From Roseburia sp. (lineage in GTDB: Bacteria > Bacillota > Clostridia > Lachnospirales > Lachnospiraceae): a stretch of 46,762 bases of DNA. Numbering within the stretch: the first letter of the stretch is position 1; each line of letters begins with the position of its first letter. The notes beneath the pieces are model-generated. The model ran no database searches. It saw only the letters and a list, made by a program, of their open reading frames with translations, and was not told the origin of the DNA. Position numbers and translations under genes: made by a program. Location: positions 1 to 46,762 of the forward strand of contig JALEKJ010000041.1 of the NCBI GenBank assembly GCA_022771695.1, written 5' to 3'. Positions 33,879 to 41,893 of the stretch are shown piece after piece.

Positions 33879-35015
33879 TTAGCACTCTACTTCTCTTAAA
33901 ATTTTCTCCATCTGCTGCCGGAACGTATAATATTTCCGTACTGTCTCCAGTCCATGCTTTGCTATACGGTTCCGTTCACTCTCATTTCTCAAGTAAAAAT
34001 CTGCCTTCGCATACAGATCCTCGATACTCTCATAAACAACAAAGTCCTCTCCCAGTGAAAAACACTCCGGCATCTCCGCCTGAAAATTTGTCAATAAAAA
34101 ACCACCGCATCCTAACACATCGAAGACACGAAGAGGAATCCCGCTTTGAATGATTTTTAAAGAAATATTCAAATTAATCTTACTGGACTTAAAGACCTCC
34201 GGCATCTGTTTGTAATAATCTGCATATCCCATGTATTCTACCATATCAAGGCGTTCGTCCTTATCGGTAGAATATAATTTGACCGCATGATGATTTGACA
34301 GCAAAGCCAATGCCAGATAACGCTCCCTGCCCGTAATCTCACATGCCATCATATATTCCAGTTCCTCCCTGGTGATAGATACATCGCCGTTGGATACTCT
34401 GCCATAGCATTCATTCAGCTCATGCAAAAGTGCATCATCCAACAAATCCCCCAGAAAATATCCCCCGTACACTTTCATCTGTGCCCGAATGATTCCATCG
34501 AGATAGCCCCTCAAGTACCTGCTTAACGGTCCCAAATAATAATTATATTCCGTCTGATACAGTTTTCCTACCAGCGAAATATCTGTCTGGTATTGGCTCC
34601 TCACGCCATATCGTTCAAATGTTTCCACATCCGCTGCCAACGGCATATGATATGCTGCAATTCCTTGTCTTGCATATTCTTCTGCCTGCATCCTGTCAAA
34701 GAAAAAAATTCGGTTACAGGAATTTTTCATGGATTCAGTATTGCGAATGTGAATTGGTGCATCATACACCCACGACACGTACAAAAGCTGTTCCCTTTCG
34801 CATACCATAGATACCAATGGAGCATAGTTGATGGAAAATACCATATCATATCTGTTTTCTTTTATTTTTCGCTCAAGCAAATCGACAATTCCGGTATCCG
34901 ATTCCCAATCTGTCTGTTGGAAAAAGAATGTATCATATTCTATCCCCAACTGTTTCCATGCCCGCTCAACACCTTCATTCATAAAAGAATGCCATTGATA
35001 GAATAATATTCTCAT
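33879..35015 (-). CDS. CgeB-like glycosyltransferase (short type)
   Basis: The protein is about 378 residues starting at ATG 35015 (MRILFYQWHSFMNEG), which overlaps the upstream TGA as ATGA. Longer frames would run into the neighbour. Family blocks are WVYDAPIHIRNTESM, FFDRMQAEEY, NISLKIIQSGIPLRVFDVLG, NFQAEMPECFSLGEDF and FYLRNESERNRI. It is paralogous to the proteins at 28117 and 38760 and coupled to the long-type partner upstream. Confidence 0.82.
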   Translation of the reverse strand: MRILFYQWHSFMNEGVERAWKQLGIEYDTFFFQQTDWESDTGIVDLLERKIKENRYDMVFSINYAPLVSMVCEREQLLYVSWVYDAPIHIRNTESMKNSCNRIFFFDRMQAEEYARQGIAAYHMPLAADVETFERYGVRSQYQTDISLVGKLYQTEYNYYLGPLSRYLRGYLDGIIRAQMKVYGGYFLGDLLDDALLHELNECYGRVSNGDVSITREELEYMMACEITGRERYLALALLSNHHAVKLYSTDKDERLDMVEYMGYADYYKQMPEVFKSSKINLNISLKIIQSGIPLRVFDVLGCGGFLLTNFQAEMPECFSLGEDFVVYESIEDLYAKADFYLRNESERNRIAKHGLETVRKYYTFRQQMEKILREVEC

Positions 35016-36763
35016 CTGTTTCTGCTCTCTTCCTCGATTATTTGCAATAATTCTTTTGCACGTGCCTCCCACGTGACCGTCGTGCTTGCCTTCTTTTTGG
35101 CTGCCTCTGCAATGCTCCTGCGCCTGCCCTCATCTGCCAATAATTCTTTCAGAAACTCCGGCAATTTTCCCAGCTGTCGCAAGTCAAATAATACAGTTTC
35201 CGCCCCGAAAAGTTCTTCCAGCTGCGTACTATAATCACTGACAACCACCGCACCTGCAAGCATACTGTCCGCAATGCGCTCCGTAAATCCATCCTTATGC
35301 CATGCCATAATGTTTAAAGATATTTTCGATTTTCTCAAGGCATCTATTGCATCTTCCCCGTAAACTGCTCCATGCAGTTTCAAAAACGAATTCTGTGCAA
35401 AGGGGCTTTCCCTCCACGAGTCCCCAAATACATGAAGCTCAATTCCCGCTTTTAAAATCTGCTCCACAGTTTTTTCCCGGTAATAATACATAACGCATTG
35501 AATAACCGCCTTCAATTCACCAAATAAGTCCAAAAACTCTTCTTGATTCAGTCTAATCTTGTAATAGTCAAGCGTTCTCTGGAATGCCATTTCCGCCGTG
35601 ATATCAGGATTTTTCTTCATATATAATAAAAACCGTGCTGCCAAAAACTTTACCTGTGGCACACAGTCTGCGATGACGGCAAGTTTCTTACGGTAATCCC
35701 CGTACGTACCCAGGAATGCAACATCATAAGTTCGTTTTTCACCATCCTCTCCGCTTTCTGCATCCCTGCCTCCGGGTGGCAATATGTATACATCCTTTAC
35801 TCCGCTGTCATACTTTTTGATAAATGACTGATAATTTCTGTCATGTGTAAGGACATAATAACGCTCCGGCACATGCCGTAGTTGCTCCTGCATCCAGATA
35901 GGATGATCAAAGATAAAATTGTATTTCGGTCCTCCAATCATATCCTGGAAATATTTCTTCTCGTCCTTTCGTTGTACCGACAATATCCAAGCCTGAAACC
36001 CCACGGAAGCCTTATAACGCTTTCCCAGCAGCCTTGGCAGCCCCTGTACATCTTCTAATGCAGTATCATAAAACTCAATACAATTCCCCTGCTTCTGCAA
36101 TGCCTCCGCGAGCCTACCTGCAAATATATTCAAAATATTATAGCAACAAGCATCTCCGCGGTATACAAGAATCGGCTGCGTGGCATCATAATAATAATAG
36201 TATTGTTCTGCATGTGTAATCATATCTTCCAAAAATTGCTGTACCTCATCCACCTTTTTCACTGCAAGCCCTTCTGCCAACACTGCCTCCAAAGCCGCTT
36301 CAAATTGATTGCATTTCTTCAAGAATTCACAATACCTTCCCACTATGTAAGCATCAACACAAAAATCTTCCCATGTATTCTGTGTCATTCCTGCCGTCTT
36401 TTCTTCCCCCGTATCTGTTTGTGCGTTCACATAATTTTCAAAAGGAGCAACCTCTCCAAATACCGCAAAGGGAAGTTGCATAATCTCGGTTTTTCCCGCT
36501 ACACGAAGAGCCAATTCATATTCCCATTTTGCCTGAATACGTGTATTTTTTCCACCCACTTCACACAAAAGTTCTTTATCTAGCAAAATACCATTTTCAA
36601 CCAGCCGCTCGTCCAATAATAGTTCTTCTATGATAAGGCCCCTACTTTCGCCTTGCCGACATAAGCATGCTGCTCTTATATCATTTTTCTCCAGCGCCAT
36701 TATGATGGATTGCTGTAATACAGGGATTTCTTTTCCTTCGTACAACCATAGATATTCTTTCAT
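35012..36763 (-). CDS. CgeB-like glycosyltransferase (long type)
   Basis: The protein is 583 residues. N-terminal extension, then QPILVYRGDACCYNIL, GPKYNFIFDHPIWMQ, THDRNY, LPPGG and NIMAWHKDGFTERIADSMLA, matching the protein at 29317 block by block. The only ribosome-site-like sequence, GGGAGG, is 17 bases from ATG 36763. No other in-frame start exists before an upstream stop, so initiation may be inefficient. It is the first gene of the leftward four-gene operon, behind a sigma-D promoter with a leader of about 30 bases. Confidence 0.8.
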   Translation of the reverse strand: MKEYLWLYEGKEIPVLQQSIIMALEKNDIRAACLCRQGESRGLIIEELLLDERLVENGILLDKELLCEVGGKNTRIQAKWEYELALRVAGKTEIMQLPFAVFGEVAPFENYVNAQTDTGEEKTAGMTQNTWEDFCVDAYIVGRYCEFLKKCNQFEAALEAVLAEGLAVKKVDEVQQFLEDMITHAEQYYYYYDATQPILVYRGDACCYNILNIFAGRLAEALQKQGNCIEFYDTALEDVQGLPRLLGKRYKASVGFQAWILSVQRKDEKKYFQDMIGGPKYNFIFDHPIWMQEQLRHVPERYYVLTHDRNYQSFIKKYDSGVKDVYILPPGGRDAESGEDGEKRTYDVAFLGTYGDYRKKLAVIADCVPQVKFLAARFLLYMKKNPDITAEMAFQRTLDYYKIRLNQEEFLDLFGELKAVIQCVMYYYREKTVEQILKAGIELHVFGDSWRESPFAQNSFLKLHGAVYGEDAIDALRKSKISLNIMAWHKDGFTERIADSMLAGAVVVSDYSTQLEELFGAETVLFDLRQLGKLPEFLKELLADEGRRRSIAEAAKKKASTTVTWEARAKELLQIIEEESRNR

Positions 36764-36794
36764 ATAAAGTCGTTATTATTCCTCCCTATTATAT

Positions 36795-36821
36795 TAATTT
36801 TTATCGGCAATTTTCCGATAT
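36795..36821 (+). promoter_or_regulatory. Sigma-D promoter, rightward
   Basis: TAAT (36795-36798), 15 bases, TCCGATAT (36814-36821). The same element spacing is seen upstream of fliC. It interlocks with the leftward sigma-D promoter, so only one can be occupied at a time. Confidence 0.72.
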
Positions 36822-36828
36822 ATAATTA
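36801..36828 (-). promoter_or_regulatory. Sigma-D promoter, leftward
   Basis: Read leftward: TAAT (36825-36828), 16 bases, GCCGATAA (36801-36808), a perfect -10 of flagellar type. The predicted start is near 36794, just upstream of the GGGAGG of the 36763 gene. Confidence 0.75.
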
Positions 36829-36853
36829 GATATAAATGCACATGGTGATTTAC

Positions 36854-37813
36854 ATGAAAAAGAATACAGTATCCGAAACTCTGGTTGATAGTACTGCAAT
36901 AAAAATTATAAGAAATAACTACAATTATTGTTACTTGCAGGCTATGCAGAAAAAGATTCAGCTCGTTCCTATTGAAAACTTAATTGTTGGCTCTTCCTAT
37001 GGCTTATATGGCATTCTCGAATCCATATTCCAAAATGGTGCACTGAATCTATCTATGCACAATCAAGATATCTATTATAATTATTTTGCAGTCAGACAAG
37101 CATTAAAAAATTGTAACGCAAAACCCAAACGATGTTTTATTCTACTTGGATATTACGCCTTGGCACAGGACTTATCCTCTCAAACGCGCCTTGGTCATAC
37201 CTTGATAAAACATATTTATTATCCGCTATATTGCGACTCACATAATTGGGAATCTCCTGAAAGCTTTGATATCTGGGAATGGGCCGGTGTTTATCAGTTA
37301 TTTGATTCCCCTGATATCGCCATATCAGAACTCAAACAAACGATTAATTATTTTATTTGGCAACAGGGTTCTTATTTTAATTCTCATTGCCAGCGAGCTA
37401 CTTCCATGACCGAAAAATTAAATGGCATCCCTTGGGCTGAGTGCAATCATTCTCTTCGGACTCAACTCGCCCAGGAACGCGCAGAGGCTCATAATAAATT
37501 AATACACTATGAGGATTCCTTAGCTGAAAACAAACAGCTTATGCATGAATTTATGGAATATTTATCTTCGGAAGGAATTCAGCCTATCGTTGTAATTCCT
37601 CCGTTTTCAAATGAGTACAATAGTTTCGTGCTTCCGACTTATCATCATCAGATTTTAAACACGCTTGACGAAATGCCTTATGATATTCATTATGTTGATT
37701 TTAATCAATATGATATCTGGTCGCCTTATGACTTTTTTGATGCAGATCATTTAAGTCAGCAAGGAGCGATTCGATTATCTGCTTTTTTAAATGACATGTT
37801 TGTCTCAGATTAA
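36854..37813 (+). CDS. Stand-alone SGNH-like protein
   Basis: The protein is about 319 residues. ATG at 36854 is preferred: the predicted transcript starts near 36828, leaving no room to initiate at 36836, and GGTGAT lies 4 bases upstream. Motifs are IVGSSYGLYGILE (GxS region, 45-57), LNLSMHNQDIYYNYF, QPIVVIPPFS and terminal FFDADHLSQQGAIRLS (DxxH), the pattern of SGNH esterase/acyltransferase folds. It is homologous to residues ~415-697 of the radical SAM fusion at 13248. It has no signal peptide, so it is probably cytosolic. It could add or remove an acyl group on a glycan precursor, or bind the same substrate as the fusion. Confidence 0.68.
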   Translation: MKKNTVSETLVDSTAIKIIRNNYNYCYLQAMQKKIQLVPIENLIVGSSYGLYGILESIFQNGALNLSMHNQDIYYNYFAVRQALKNCNAKPKRCFILLGYYALAQDLSSQTRLGHTLIKHIYYPLYCDSHNWESPESFDIWEWAGVYQLFDSPDIAISELKQTINYFIWQQGSYFNSHCQRATSMTEKLNGIPWAECNHSLRTQLAQERAEAHNKLIHYEDSLAENKQLMHEFMEYLSSEGIQPIVVIPPFSNEYNSFVLPTYHHQILNTLDEMPYDIHYVDFNQYDIWSPYDFFDADHLSQQGAIRLSAFLNDMFVSD

Positions 37814-37869
37814 TGATAAATATTGATAAATATTGACAGATAATAATTTTTATAATGGAGGTTTTATAT

Positions 37870-38745
37870 ATGAATAACTATCAAAAGCCATATGTCATCG
37901 CAGAAGCCGGCTGTAACCATAAGGGCGATATGGAAATCGCCAAAGAACTCATCAATGTTGCCGCTATGTTCTGCCATGCGGATGCCATCAAGTTTCAGAA
38001 GCGCTGCCCGAAGGAACTTCTGACTCCTGAACAATACAACGCACCTCACCCAAATCCGTGTAATTCTTATGGCGACACATACGGTGCTCATCGGGAATTC
38101 TTGGAATTTACCGTGGACCAGCATGCACAATTAAAAGAATGGTGCGAGGAAGCGGGTATCACCTACGCAACCTCCGTATGGGATATGACCTCTGCAAAGG
38201 AAATTGCATCCTTGAAGCCAAGTTTTATCAAGATTCCTTCCGCCTGCAACACGCACTATGAAATGCTGCAGTGGCTCTGCGACAATTACCAAGGCGAAAT
38301 TCAGCTGTCTTTCGGTATGACTACGCACGACGAGGAAGAAGAGATTGTCAGACTGTTTGAAAACAACGGGCGCGCTAAAGATCTTGTTCTTTTCAACTGT
38401 ACCTCTGGTTACCCCGTGCCATTTTCTGATATCTGCCTATTGGAAATTGAACGTATGCAAAAGAGCTACGGTTCCCGCGTGAAAAAAATCGGTTTTTCCG
38501 GTCATCATCTTGGTATAGCTGTCGATGTTGCCGCCTATACCTTAGGTGCAAGTGTCATTGAACGTCACTATACTTTGGACCGTACCTGGAAGGGCACTGA
38601 TCACGCCGCCTCCTTAGAGCCGGACGGTGTCCGTAAGCTCGTGAGAAATCTGAATGCAGTCTATGATTCCCTGACCTACAAGTCTGAGGAAATTCTACCT
38701 ATTGAGCAAGTACAGAGAGACAAATTAAAATATCGAAAACACTAA
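37870..38745 (+). CDS. neuB: Nonulosonic acid synthase (NeuB family) without SAF domain
   Basis: The protein is about 291 residues. NeuB blocks are YVIAEAGCNHKGDMEIAKEL, DAIKFQKR, GITYATSVWD, KIPSACN and the terminal VIERHYTLDRTWKGTDHAAS. The start is ATG 37870 with GGAGG 8 bases upstream; an ATG at 37855 contains that site. The usual C-terminal antifreeze-like SAF domain (~60 residues) is missing and the gene ends cleanly, so this is the short form. It condenses PEP with a hexose derivative or hexose phosphate. No PseB/LegB dehydratase, NeuC epimerase or pseudaminate genes accompany it; the NeuA-KdsC fusion at 10883 is the obvious partner. Confidence 0.88.
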   Translation: MNNYQKPYVIAEAGCNHKGDMEIAKELINVAAMFCHADAIKFQKRCPKELLTPEQYNAPHPNPCNSYGDTYGAHREFLEFTVDQHAQLKEWCEEAGITYATSVWDMTSAKEIASLKPSFIKIPSACNTHYEMLQWLCDNYQGEIQLSFGMTTHDEEEEIVRLFENNGRAKDLVLFNCTSGYPVPFSDICLLEIERMQKSYGSRVKKIGFSGHHLGIAVDVAAYTLGASVIERHYTLDRTWKGTDHAASLEPDGVRKLVRNLNAVYDSLTYKSEEILPIEQVQRDKLKYRKH

Positions 38746-38759
38746 ACAGGAGCGTCCAC

Positions 38760-39935
38760 ATGAATATACTATTTTATCAATATGGCAGCATTTGCGAACC
38801 GGATATCATTGAAGGATTTGAGGAATTGGGATTTCACGTGGACTCTATCTCTGATGAGATTTTGAACAAATCCCTGACCGGCAAGGAACAAATCCGGCTT
38901 ATGCATCAGGCTCTTTCTAAAAAAGACTATCAATTTGTCTTTACCGTGAATTTTTTTCCTGCCATATCCGAATGTTGTAATATCTACCACATTCCCTATT
39001 TATGTCTGATTGTTGACAGTCCTGTGCTGGAACTCTACTCTGATGCAATCAAAAATCCCTGCAACCGTATCTTTTTATTTGACCGCGCACTTTATGAAGA
39101 ATTTTTACCGGACAATCCGGATTGTATTTTCTATATGCCGTTGGCAACAAACGTCAAACGCTGGAATACGGTTTTAGCTAAGGCTTCCTCCTTACAAAGG
39201 TCCTCTTTTACCTCAGATATTTCGTTTATTGGTTCTCTTTACTCTGAGAAATGTCCTTACTATGAATTGAATTTCCCTTCAGACTATAGCAGGGGCTACA
39301 TCGAAGGGTTGTTGCAGGCGCAGAAAAAAGTGTATGGATATTTTTTTCTGGAAGAAACATTAGATTCGTCGCTGGTTAACGATATCATCACATACACGCC
39401 AACATTTTATCAATTCCCGGAATGCTCACGCAAAGATTATCGTGCTGCCTTGACACAATTTTATCTCGGTCCCAAAATCACAGAGATGGAACGCATCGAA
39501 ATGCTTACTGCACTCGGCTCTCGTTTCTCTGTGGACTTGTACTCCGGCAGCAACGCTGCCAACCTTCCGGTACGCTTCCGCGGACGCGTTAAAACTCATA
39601 CCGAGATGCCCCTCGTTTTTCATGAGAGCTGCATCAATCTGAATATGACTGCAAAATCCATCCGTACCGGTGTCCCATTGCGAGTCTGGGATGTACTAGG
39701 GTGTCAGGGATTCTTAATTTCCAACTATCAAGCAGAAATTCCGGAATATTTTGTTCCCGGCGAAGATATTGTTCTGTATTCTTCCAAGGAAGAACTTTTA
39801 GATTTGACGGATTATTATCTTTCTCATCCTAAAGAACGAAGGGAAATCGCGCATAATGCCTATGAGAAAGTCAAAGTCCATCACACCTATCCCATTCGTC
39901 TCACTGAAATGCTAGAAGCAGCATTCCGACTTTAG
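38760..39935 (+). CDS. CgeB-like glycosyltransferase (short type)
   Basis: The protein is 391 residues. It starts NILFYQYGSICEPDIIEGFEE and carries LIVDSPVLELYSD, FLFDRALYEEF, NMTAKSIRTGVPLRVWDVLG, NYQAEIPEYFVPGEDI and YYLSHPKERREI. It is the third member of the short type, here without a long-type partner; a glycerophosphotransferase-like gene follows instead. AGGAG lies 7 bases before ATG, 14 bases after neuB, so it may act on or after the nonulosonic acid. Confidence 0.82.
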   Translation: MNILFYQYGSICEPDIIEGFEELGFHVDSISDEILNKSLTGKEQIRLMHQALSKKDYQFVFTVNFFPAISECCNIYHIPYLCLIVDSPVLELYSDAIKNPCNRIFLFDRALYEEFLPDNPDCIFYMPLATNVKRWNTVLAKASSLQRSSFTSDISFIGSLYSEKCPYYELNFPSDYSRGYIEGLLQAQKKVYGYFFLEETLDSSLVNDIITYTPTFYQFPECSRKDYRAALTQFYLGPKITEMERIEMLTALGSRFSVDLYSGSNAANLPVRFRGRVKTHTEMPLVFHESCINLNMTAKSIRTGVPLRVWDVLGCQGFLISNYQAEIPEYFVPGEDIVLYSSKEELLDLTDYYLSHPKERREIAHNAYEKVKVHHTYPIRLTEMLEAAFRL

Positions 39936-39964
39936 TCAAAAATGTATCTAGGAGGACATATATC

Positions 39965-41857
39965 ATGCAAACACCACAGGAAGAAATGCAACAACTTATC
40001 GACGGCTGTCTCGCAAATTACGACTTTAAAACTGCCCGTGAATGTCTGAATATTTATAGGAACTCTTTCGGCTGTGATTCCTTTTATGAATCCTGTACCA
40101 TCTCACTTCTCAGCTGTGATGGTCCGAAAGTAACACTTATTGGTCTGGATATTATTGATTCCACTTTAGAAAATTATCTTGCTGCAGAAACTTACCGGAA
40201 TCTTGAATTCGTTCATTTTACCGGCAACGATTATATCAATGATCTCGTTTCTTTTCTTCCGTCTTGTGACAGCAAATATTTCTGCTTTCTGGAAGAGAAC
40301 CAGCGCTATGCATCCTCCCGCATTGCTTCTATGATTTATCACATGCAAGAGATGTCGGAACTTGATGCTGTTGTCTGCACCCGTAATCATATTGACAGTA
40401 GCGGAACGACGATTGCACATCCGGATTACGCTTATGAGGAAACTCTTGGCAACAAAGTCCTTCAAGGAAAACTGCTTCTGGAATATTCCATTAATACAAA
40501 TGTAAATCTTTATGGAACTCCATCCACACTGATGGTATCTACCGCCTATGCCAAGACACTTTCACTATCTGATACACAGGTAACACCAGACCTTTGCTCC
40601 ATGGCGCTTTTATACCAACTGTTACTTCCGGCACGCATTGGTTATCTATATACCCCTTATGTCTCGACTATCCTGGAAGAATACCGTGATACCTCCGCAA
40701 CTCAGGAACATTACAAGTCCTATATTCGCTTTCTTTCCAATGCCGGACAACTTTCGTGTAGCATACCGGAATTTTCAAAAGTTTCACCGTCTTCTAGACA
40801 AAAAGAGCCGCTAGCACGCGATATTACATTTATTACCAATCAAGCGGATGGCGGTTATTACAATATCCTGCCGGTTATCGAAGAAGCCAGACGACGGGGT
40901 TTTCAAGTTCATCTTACAAACAACCGATATGCAAAAGCTGATATCTGTGTTTATTCCCAGCATATCTGTCATCCTGAGAACGCCAAGTTCTCCATAATCC
41001 TGCTTCATGACATGACACAGGGAAGCCTTTCATGGCCAAATTTCTGGGAGGTAGAGCGTTGGAACAATTTTGACCTTGGCATTCTCCCCGGCAAAACATG
41101 GGCAGAGCGTTGGAAGCAGTGCAGCTGTTTTTATTACACGCATCCACGCCAAGGAGTTTTCACCCTCGGTTATCCAAAGAGCGATCAGATACATAGCGAT
41201 GAACTACAAGCGCGTGCTGAAAAACTTCGTCAAAAACTTAATCTGAAATATGACTACACCATTCTCTATGCCCCCTCCTGGGAAAACGATGGCAAGGAGG
41301 ATGATTTCATACAGGCATTAGCCTCCCTTAAAGTCAATCTGATTATCAAACAGGGAAATTGGAAACTCCATCCTGAAATTCAGGAAAATATTGATAAAAT
41401 GCGCAAATTGCATGAGTATAAATATGACAATGTCTATTACATTGCACCCGAAGAAAGTATTATGACAGCTATAGCGCTCTGTGATTTACTTGTGTCTGAC
41501 GAGTCAAATGTTATGACAGATGCAATTTTGCTCAATAAACCAAGTATTGCAATAACTGACTGGCTGATTCCGGATGAAACTCCAAGTCGTCCCACCTGTA
41601 TTCCGATTGACTATGTCATTAAATGCCGTAAGTCCGAATTGCGACAAACCGCAGAAGCTGTCATGACACATACCCTTCCTTATGAAGACTATATCCAGAA
41701 AGGCTGGGACACCTTTAGTAACGTGGGTAATTGCTGTCGCGAAATTATAGATGCCATTGAGTACTTTACGCAGAAAGTACCGGATAATTATTCCCCTGAC
41801 TTCCTTACCAAACAAGTGACTTCCTCCCGATACACACTCTGCACTATGTGGAATTAA
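39965..41857 (+). CDS. CDP-glycerol glycerophosphotransferase-like protein with GT2-like N-terminus
   Basis: The protein is 630 residues. Residues ~50-200 look like a decayed or atypical GT2 domain (VTLIGLDIIDSTLENYL; FLPSCDSKYFCFLEENQ, no clean DxD). From ~275 onward the TagF-like fold starts with ITFITNQADGGYYNILPVIEE, then LAPSWEN-type YAPSWENDGKED, LIIKQGNWKLHPEI and a late SDESNVMTDAILLNKP in place of the usual DYSS. It probably transfers a phospho- or phosphono-alditol group from a nucleotide carrier to the glycan. AGGAGG precedes ATG. It is the last gene of the rightward operon and ends in a bidirectional terminator. Confidence 0.75.
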   Translation: MQTPQEEMQQLIDGCLANYDFKTARECLNIYRNSFGCDSFYESCTISLLSCDGPKVTLIGLDIIDSTLENYLAAETYRNLEFVHFTGNDYINDLVSFLPSCDSKYFCFLEENQRYASSRIASMIYHMQEMSELDAVVCTRNHIDSSGTTIAHPDYAYEETLGNKVLQGKLLLEYSINTNVNLYGTPSTLMVSTAYAKTLSLSDTQVTPDLCSMALLYQLLLPARIGYLYTPYVSTILEEYRDTSATQEHYKSYIRFLSNAGQLSCSIPEFSKVSPSSRQKEPLARDITFITNQADGGYYNILPVIEEARRRGFQVHLTNNRYAKADICVYSQHICHPENAKFSIILLHDMTQGSLSWPNFWEVERWNNFDLGILPGKTWAERWKQCSCFYYTHPRQGVFTLGYPKSDQIHSDELQARAEKLRQKLNLKYDYTILYAPSWENDGKEDDFIQALASLKVNLIIKQGNWKLHPEIQENIDKMRKLHEYKYDNVYYIAPEESIMTAIALCDLLVSDESNVMTDAILLNKPSIAITDWLIPDETPSRPTCIPIDYVIKCRKSELRQTAEAVMTHTLPYEDYIQKGWDTFSNVGNCCREIIDAIEYFTQKVPDNYSPDFLTKQVTSSRYTLCTMWN

Positions 41858-41893
41858 AAAGAGTGTTCCGGATTTAACCGGAACACTCTTTTT
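41856..41893. terminator. Bidirectional terminator between convergent genes
   Basis: Perfect 16-base arms (41856-41871, 41878-41893) around a 6-base loop are flanked by A5 and T5. It overlaps the stop codons of both the rightward phosphotransferase and the leftward maf gene. Confidence 0.92.
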
